Notes under the pieces: model-generated
Told to the model about the DNA's origin: nothing
Seen by the model: only the letters and a program-made list of their open reading frames with translations
The model's database searches: none
Program-made: the position numbers and the translations under genes
Part shown: positions 17,634 through 20,968 of the stretch, in pieces
Numbering within the stretch: the first letter of the stretch is position 1
Layout: each line of letters opens with the position of its first letter
Assembly (NCBI GenBank): GCA_044355655.1
Contig: JBIKXS010000045.1
Location: forward strand, 1-20,968
DNA from: UBA3064 sp023258775
Lineage (GTDB): Bacteria > Pseudomonadota > Gammaproteobacteria > Burkholderiales > Burkholderiaceae_E
DNA length: 20,968 bases
Direction: 5' to 3'

Positions 17634-17664
17634 ACGCATTTTGTCTCGGATAGGCAAAATGCGT
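17634..17664. repeat. 10-bp perfect inverted repeat
   Basis: ACGCATTTTG pairs perfectly with CAAAATGCGT across an 11-base loop. No T-run follows on either strand, so it is not a standard terminator. It may be the last domain of the preceding RNA or a protein site. A TCTAGA-ACATC-TCTAGA hairpin follows at 17690-17706. Confidence 0.6.
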
Positions 17665-17730
17665 CTTCAGGATCCTACCGCAGATATCATCTAGAACATC
17701 TCTAGAAACGACTCAAGAACGCACTTGATT

Positions 17731-17789
17731 CAACGCTTGCCCCTGCGTGGCAAGCGTTGGCAAAGCGTAGCTTTGCCACACTCTTGTGG
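17731..17789. repeat. Three abutting hairpins, candidate origin or transfer site
   Basis: An 11-bp perfect stem (CAACGCTTGCC with GGCAAGCGTTG, 7-base loop, 17731-17759) overlaps by two bases a 9-bp stem (TGGCAAAGC with GCTTTGCCA, 3-base loop, 17758-17778). That overlaps CCACA-CTCT-TGTGG (17776-17789). Such arrays occur at oriT, single- or double-strand origins and recombination sites. A ribbon-helix-helix gene lies about 700 bp away. No relaxase or replication initiator is visible, and no known nic sequence was recognised. Confidence 0.5.
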
Positions 17790-17834
17790 TTGCAATAAGT
17801 ATAAGCATCAGTCGCTAGACGATTCAAAAGCTCA

Positions 17835-17886
17835 ACCTCATGAGGTCGGTGAGCGAAGCGAACCAATGCGAACGAAGTGAGCATTG
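17835..17886. repeat. 12-bp palindrome and GAGCGAAGCGAA-type repeats
   Basis: ACCTCATGAGGT (17835-17846) is a perfect palindrome. It is followed by GGT/ACC around GAGCGAAGCGA, then by CAATGC/GCATTG (17864-17886) enclosing GAACGAAGTGA. Similar GAGCGAAGCGAA elements are common in plasmid and mobile-element intergenic DNA. Function is unknown. Confidence 0.45.
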
Positions 17887-18028
17887 ATCTTGATGCAACT
17901 TTAAGAAGTCAAAAAGAACACCTGACACCTGAAAAACTTGAATGTCTAAATACAAAGTAAGACATCAAAAAATGCTTTGATGCGTAAAAGGAAAACCAAC
18001 ACCAACAACAAGAGGAGCTCCGTCACAA

Positions 18029-18379
18029 ATGAAAAGCACGAGACAAAAACCAAAACTCAGATCAAAACCAAATGAGCCGATGACTTCAAGCTTCGGTGCG
18101 ATGTTTGAAAACCAAAATCGCTTCAGTGAAAAGTCACCCGTGCTCACTGGCGTCTTCACCTTTGAACCCGCATTGATCCAAGCGTTAGCACATTCGCTAG
18201 AGACGAACAGAACAGCAGTCCAAGCACAAATCTGTGCATGGCAGAAGAACGCTTCTGAAACCGAGCAGCTCTATTTGACAGTGAAGATCAGTGTTTCTGA
18301 CGCACTTCAGTCATCACAGCGCAAGCAAGAAGCACCAAAGACAGAAGCACGATCGCTGCTACTTGAGCACTTCTTGTGA
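18029..18379 (+). CDS. Hypothetical protein, possible OB-fold/DUF736-like accessory protein
   Basis: A 116-residue protein with a very basic N-terminus (KSTRQKPKLRSKP). The central pattern, KSPVLTGVFTF, a variable loop, then AQICAWQKN and LYLTVKISVSD, resembles small mobile-element proteins of the form KxPxxTG...AWxK...LxLxxS, which include DUF736-like and ssDNA-binding-like families. This similarity is by eye and weak. AGGAG lies 13 bases before the ATG. The stop codon sits in the loop of a terminator-like hairpin, so the gene is probably a separate unit. Codon use is AT-richer than the core, with AGA for arginine. Confidence 0.68.
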   Translation: MKSTRQKPKLRSKPNEPMTSSFGAMFENQNRFSEKSPVLTGVFTFEPALIQALAHSLETNRTAVQAQICAWQKNASETEQLYLTVKISVSDALQSSQRKQEAPKTEARSLLLEHFL

Positions 18380-18397
18380 TGCTTCAAGTGCATTTTT
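18361..18397 (+). terminator. Intrinsic terminator overlapping the end of the 18029 gene
   Basis: ACTTGAGCA (18361-18369) pairs with TGC-T-TCAAGT (18380-18389) with one bulged T, and ATTTTT follows at once, with a second T-rich run at 18401-18409. The stop codon is in the loop. Confidence 0.5.
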
Positions 18398-18408
18398 GTG
18401 TTCTTTTT

Positions 18409-18419
18409 TGTATAAATAA
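18409..18419 (+). promoter_or_regulatory. Candidate -10 region for the small-gene operon
   Basis: TGTATAAATAA repeats the -10 region of the 17236 promoter exactly, directly after the terminator and 74 bases before the ribbon-helix-helix gene. No good -35 is present at 16-18 bases, so a positive regulator or upstream T-tracts may help. TGATG/CATCA half-sites (18430-18452) downstream could be an operator. Confidence 0.35.
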
Positions 18420-18492
18420 CAGATGAAAGCTGATGTTACAGTGTTTATCATCAAAGACAGCATCCACTCAATAAAAAGGGAGACTCACACCG

Positions 18493-18738
18493 ATGCCAAG
18501 ACGAAAAACAAACCAAGTCCGTAGATATAACAGAACGATCAACACGAGAATCCCAAGTCTGCTTGATCACCAGATTCAGTCTGAATGCCGACGATTGGAC
18601 ATTCCGATGAGTCTGTTCGCAAGAAAAGCGTTTGAACACTTCCTCATTCAAATCAGAAGCAGACGAGATGCACTTGATTTGCCAGCTCCGCTCTCTGCTG
18701 ATCCCTTGCCGTCACCAGCAGAAGCAGCAGCAACATGA
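18493..18738 (+). CDS. Ribbon-helix-helix DNA-binding protein
   Basis: An 81-residue basic protein. The core RTINTRIPSLLDHQIQSECRRLDIPMSLFARKAFEHFL fits a ribbon-helix-helix fold: one short strand, then two helices with the conserved turn before MSLFARKAF. (The span is described by its ends only for orientation: RTINTRI to KAFEHFL.) Similar proteins act as MobC/TraY-like relaxosome accessories, antitoxins or copy-number repressors. The tail is Pro/Ala-rich. GGGAG precedes the ATG at normal distance. The stop TGA overlaps the ATG of the next gene as ATGA, so the two are translationally coupled. No toxin-like partner is recognisable. Confidence 0.75.
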   Translation: MPRRKTNQVRRYNRTINTRIPSLLDHQIQSECRRLDIPMSLFARKAFEHFLIQIRSRRDALDLPAPLSADPLPSPAEAAAT

Positions 18739-18932
18739 AACTTTCAGAAACTGACTTCCGCAAAGTTGAAAAAGCAGCCCTTGCGACGCTGCAAGTGTCA
18801 GCTGACACGAAGACGAATGTGACTGATTCAATCTTGAGAGAATTCTCAGCGCAAGTGAAAAGACTGCTTTCACGCAATCCTGCGATGATGATCGTTGTGA
18901 TCCCTGATCCTTCATCACCAAAGAAACCCTGA
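18735..18932 (+). CDS. Hypothetical small protein coupled to the RHH gene
   Basis: A 65-residue protein with no family I recognise. A predicted amphipathic helical first half (DFRKVEKAALATLQVSAD) is followed by a second helix (ILREFSAQVKRLLSR) and a short hydrophobic segment MMIVVIP. It starts within the stop of the ribbon-helix-helix gene (ATGA), which supports real translation. It could be a partner of that protein; a toxin role is possible but not supported by any motif. Confidence 0.6.
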   Translation: MKLSETDFRKVEKAALATLQVSADTKTNVTDSILREFSAQVKRLLSRNPAMMIVVIPDPSSPKKP

Positions 18933-18949
18933 CACGGAGAGCTATTATT

Positions 18950-19168
18950 ATGAATTCAATCAGAGAAAAGATTGAAGCAAGACTGGACGCACTTGAAGAA
19001 TCATTGCAGCGACAAGATCATTTAGCTGAAGATCCAGACGCTGTTCTTGAGATCCTTGCGTCTGTGAGCAAGTTCTATTCAGCCCTTTCCGAAGAACAGC
19101 GGGACTTCATCCAAGCAGCACGATGGGCTATTTCAGAGAAAAAGGAGTGGAGAATTGAAACAGTTTGA
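18950..19168 (+). CDS. Hypothetical small acidic helical protein
   Basis: A 72-residue, largely helical protein with many charged residues: the first half (REKIEARLDALEESLQRQD) has coiled-coil character, the second includes FYSALSEEQRDFIQAARWAI. A GGAGAG ribosome binding site lies 8 bases before the ATG and 17 bases separate it from the previous stop, so it probably belongs to the same operon. I recognise no family. Confidence 0.62.
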   Translation: MNSIREKIEARLDALEESLQRQDHLAEDPDAVLEILASVSKFYSALSEEQRDFIQAARWAISEKKEWRIETV

Positions 19169-19236
19169 GGTAGGCTGAATTTGGTTTCTTTAAAAAGCTG
19201 AGCCAACGGGCACCAACCCCTAGAGAGTCCGCAGTG

Positions 19237-19713
19237 ATGACCGATACCGAAGAAAAGCCAATCTACTCAACGGTTCTTGTCGTTGACATGGGATCAGCTA
19301 AGTTTCTGTCCGACTTTCGTGCGCTTGTGGACTCTATGAGCAGTGCAAGCGAGGGCTTCCCTGAAGAACTCAAGACTGTATTGACTGAAAACTTGAGCAG
19401 AATCAGGCAGATGGTCGCAAAACAGCAAAAGGGAAACCATCTAGTCTGTGCTCTGCTCGCAATGAAAGGCAGATTTTTCAACCCCTATGTGTTTGAGCCC
19501 TTCAGTTCAGACAGCGTAGCAGCTCTTGAAGCGATCGCTGATGCGCTTGCTGCTGCGATTCTTGAAGCACAAGATGGCGACTTCAGGCACGATCTGATTG
19601 AACTGACAGAAAACCGAATGCTTGCATTCGCACTCAGGGCTGCGTGCTACATCTACGCTTCTGAAGAGCGACAGGTTCTTCAGAGCCTAGAAGCAACCGA
19701 AGCGAATTCGTGA
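19237..19713 (+). CDS. Hypothetical cytoplasmic protein
   Basis: A 158-residue protein with no family I recognise. It has no signal peptide; the composition is helical and acidic. A start-proximal strand (STVLVVDMGS) is followed by helices, including a long alanine-rich one (SVAALEAIADALAAAILEAQ). GTG 19234 directly precedes ATG 19237; either may be used. An AGAGAG segment about 20 bases upstream is at marginal distance. It lies 65 bases after the preceding small gene in the same orientation. Confidence 0.6.
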   Translation: MTDTEEKPIYSTVLVVDMGSAKFLSDFRALVDSMSSASEGFPEELKTVLTENLSRIRQMVAKQQKGNHLVCALLAMKGRFFNPYVFEPFSSDSVAALEAIADALAAAILEAQDGDFRHDLIELTENRMLAFALRAACYIYASEERQVLQSLEATEANS

Positions 19714-19886
19714 CCCTGCCGACGCTGAGAAGACTGTTCAGAAATCATGCCGCTGGCAAGTTACGATTTCACTATGAAGCAGCTCTTCAAAAATCATGTT
19801 CAAAAAGGCGAGTTGTCCGTGTTCAGAAAATTCAGAAAAGATTAGGTTTACGAGTTCAACGCTCTTGACGTGATAGGACATGTGAC
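19714..19886. other. Spacer with partly repeated TTCAGAAA motifs
   Basis: Contains two related segments, TTCAGAAATCATG near 19738 and TTCAAAAATCATG near 19788, and further TTCAGAAAA copies near 19823. No convincing promoter was found for the downstream secreted protein. Confidence 0.4.
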
Positions 19887-20765
19887 ATGTTGGCTTTGAA
19901 AACAATAATTTTGAGATCGGCACTTTTCATCGGTTGCTTGTCAGTCCCTCTACTTTCGTTTGCAAATCAAACACCACCACAGTATCCGTGGCACCTAGTG
20001 AACTTGTGGTGGGACTGCGTGATCGATAAGGACGCTACCTTTCAATCGCTGAAATATCGGATGAAGATTTCAGGCAAAACCAGCAAGGGTGACTTTCTCT
20101 ACATCGCACCTGTCGGTCACGCAAAGATCGGTGGCGTCCAAATCTACGCAGGCATCCAGACTGATGTGTACGGGTGGCGATCACTAAGCGATCGTCAAAT
20201 CATCAATCACGGACGTGGCGGCATCTTTTCAAGATGGGCATTGCCTGGCGAGAAGCTGAGTCCAGAGTTTCTATCTGGTGAAAGGCTTTCATTTTACGAG
20301 GTGGCTTCATACGAGGGGCATTTTGCTAGTGTTAGACATCCTCACAATTGGGCTGAGGGTGAGTATGAGTTTGAACTTGCAGCACTCCCAAGAACTCAGA
20401 AGCAAGAGTCTTGGGTTGAAGCATCAATCACGGATATTTCAACACAGGAAAAGACGGTAATTGGACGGATAAATTTTTCGGGCAAGACGCTGACTTTTGA
20501 GCCTGGTTTTGCCAGTTTCGTTGAGGTCTACGGTGGGGACAAGAAGAGAATCCCTGAGGTAACCGTGTCGTTTCAGCAACCCTCGTTGAATGGAAAGTCA
20601 TGCGGCAGCTCAACTGTGTATGTTGTTGTGCCAAAAAACAATCAGCCTGTCGGCATTAGGTACTCACAAACGTCAATAGACGGATCATGGGTAAGTACGA
20701 AAATCTTTTCTGAAAGGCAGGACCCGTATGTGACTGACTTCAGACTTAGGATTCCAGCAAAGTAG
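19887..20765 (+). CDS. Secreted protein of unknown function, DUF3472-like
   Basis: A 292-residue protein with a clear signal peptide (hydrophobic core IILRSALFIGCLSVPLL, cleavage likely after SFA near residue 26). The mature part is strand-rich and probably a beta-sandwich. The arrangement of YAGIQTD, then GRGGIFSRW, then HPHNWAEGEYEFEL resembles DUF3472-type proteins, where a GxQ strand is followed by an FSxW motif; I am not certain of this. Two cysteines (WWDCVID and GKSCGSS) may form a disulfide in the periplasm or outside. GGA lies about 10 bases before the ATG. It is unlike its cytoplasmic neighbours and may be cargo of the element. Confidence 0.72.
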   Translation: MLALKTIILRSALFIGCLSVPLLSFANQTPPQYPWHLVNLWWDCVIDKDATFQSLKYRMKISGKTSKGDFLYIAPVGHAKIGGVQIYAGIQTDVYGWRSLSDRQIINHGRGGIFSRWALPGEKLSPEFLSGERLSFYEVASYEGHFASVRHPHNWAEGEYEFELAALPRTQKQESWVEASITDISTQEKTVIGRINFSGKTLTFEPGFASFVEVYGGDKKRIPEVTVSFQQPSLNGKSCGSSTVYVVVPKNNQPVGIRYSQTSIDGSWVSTKIFSERQDPYVTDFRLRIPAK

Positions 20766-20916
20766 ACGAAGTTTAGGTTTCCTCACGCTTCTGCCCAAGA
20801 ACGCTCGCTAATAAGTTGGGCTAAAACACCAAGTACTGATCCCCTGTGTGTCAACATAAACCTGAGCCAATTGAATTTGAGTTAACGTATAAATCGGGGC
20901 GCTCAGGAGAAGCGAA

Positions 20917-20968
20917 ATGCCAAAGTCAGCCACCGTTGTCGATCCCATGGTCAAACCGGATCCGAGTC
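20917..20968 (+). CDS. Start of an unidentified gene, cut by window edge
   Basis: Seventeen codons (MPKSATVVDPMVKPDPS) follow a good AGGAGA ribosome binding site 6 bases upstream. A CGTATAAAT segment near 20886-20894 resembles the element's other -10 regions. Too little is visible to name it. Confidence 0.5.
   Translation, partial: MPKSATVVDPMVKPDPS

Larger units (their letters stand above)
17156..18028. other. 873-bp region without a supported gene
   Basis: The stretch holds the promoter, candidate RNA and hairpins listed separately, plus a CATCAAA/TTTGATG hairpin at 17963-17982. A 78-codon frame at 17458-17694 has no ribosome binding site and lies across the stem-loops; a 60-codon minus-strand frame at 17702-17884 covers the inverted repeats. 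I regard both as chance frames. Its left part is AT-rich compared with the core. Confidence 0.7.

Noticed and set aside
17458..17694. 78-codon plus-strand frame in the non-coding tract
   Set aside because: No ribosome binding site, no recognisable domain, and it runs through several stem-loops; better explained as part of a structured RNA region.
17702..17884. 60-codon minus-strand frame
   Set aside because: It covers the inverted repeats almost completely and has no ribosome binding site or family features.
18493..18932. Toxin-antitoxin pair
   Set aside because: The RHH protein and ATGA coupling would fit, but the 65-residue partner has no RelE, CcdB, Fic or PIN features and follows rather than matches usual toxin lengths.
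20793..20821. GCCCAA/TTGGGC hairpin after the secreted protein gene as a terminator
   Set aside because: Only 6 bp with a 17-base loop and no T-run on either strand.
16449..20968. CRISPR array or prophage structural genes
   Set aside because: No regularly spaced repeats and no capsid, tail, terminase or integrase genes are present in the visible part.

Overview
The window reads as a chromosomal segment of a betaproteobacterium, most likely Burkholderiales and possibly Alcaligenaceae-like. This rests on gene order and protein character, not on a database match. The order queG, tsaE, amiC, mutL, miaA, purM, hda, HAD phosphatase, pcnB, folK, deoxynucleoside kinase is typical of that group. Other supporting traits are a MutL with a Neisseria-like DMHA endonuclease motif, a PcnB with a basic tail, and a Tat-type signal on the amidase.

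Core region, 1 to about 16390. The left edge cuts xerD (minus strand), which faces an AEC-family permease. queG (minus) faces tsaE. The plus-strand series tsaE, amiC, mutL, miaA combines tRNA modification (t6A, i6A; queuosine via queG), cell-wall hydrolysis and mismatch repair, with a DedA membrane protein on the opposite strand between amiC and mutL. purM (minus) diverges from a tightly packed operon: hda, HAD-IB phosphatase, pcnB, folK, deoxynucleoside kinase and two single-domain ChrA subunits, several joined by overlapping stop and start codons. A BLUF blue-light sensor and an alpha/beta hydrolase follow on the minus strand.

Accessory region, about 16389 to the right edge. The boundary is the 3' half of a tRNA-Leu(CAA) gene on the minus strand. 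Its 5' half is missing, as expected when an integrative element has entered at the anticodon loop. Next comes a resolvase/invertase-type serine recombinase, then 873 bp without a credible gene but full of hairpins and palindromes and carrying one strong sigma70-type promoter. After that lie AT-richer, plus-strand small genes: a hypothetical protein with its own terminator, a ribbon-helix-helix protein coupled by ATGA overlap to a 65-residue protein, two more orphans, a secreted protein of unknown role, and the start of another gene at the right edge. No relaxase, tyrosine integrase, capsid gene, toxin-antitoxin pair or CRISPR array is visible. The second end of the element lies outside the window, so its type stays open.

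The signals most worth following are: the structured non-coding tract with its own promoter beside the recombinase; a cluster of three adjacent hairpins that could be an origin or transfer site; the split tRNA-Leu junction; and an operator-like inverted repeat at two separate head-to-head gene junctions in the core.
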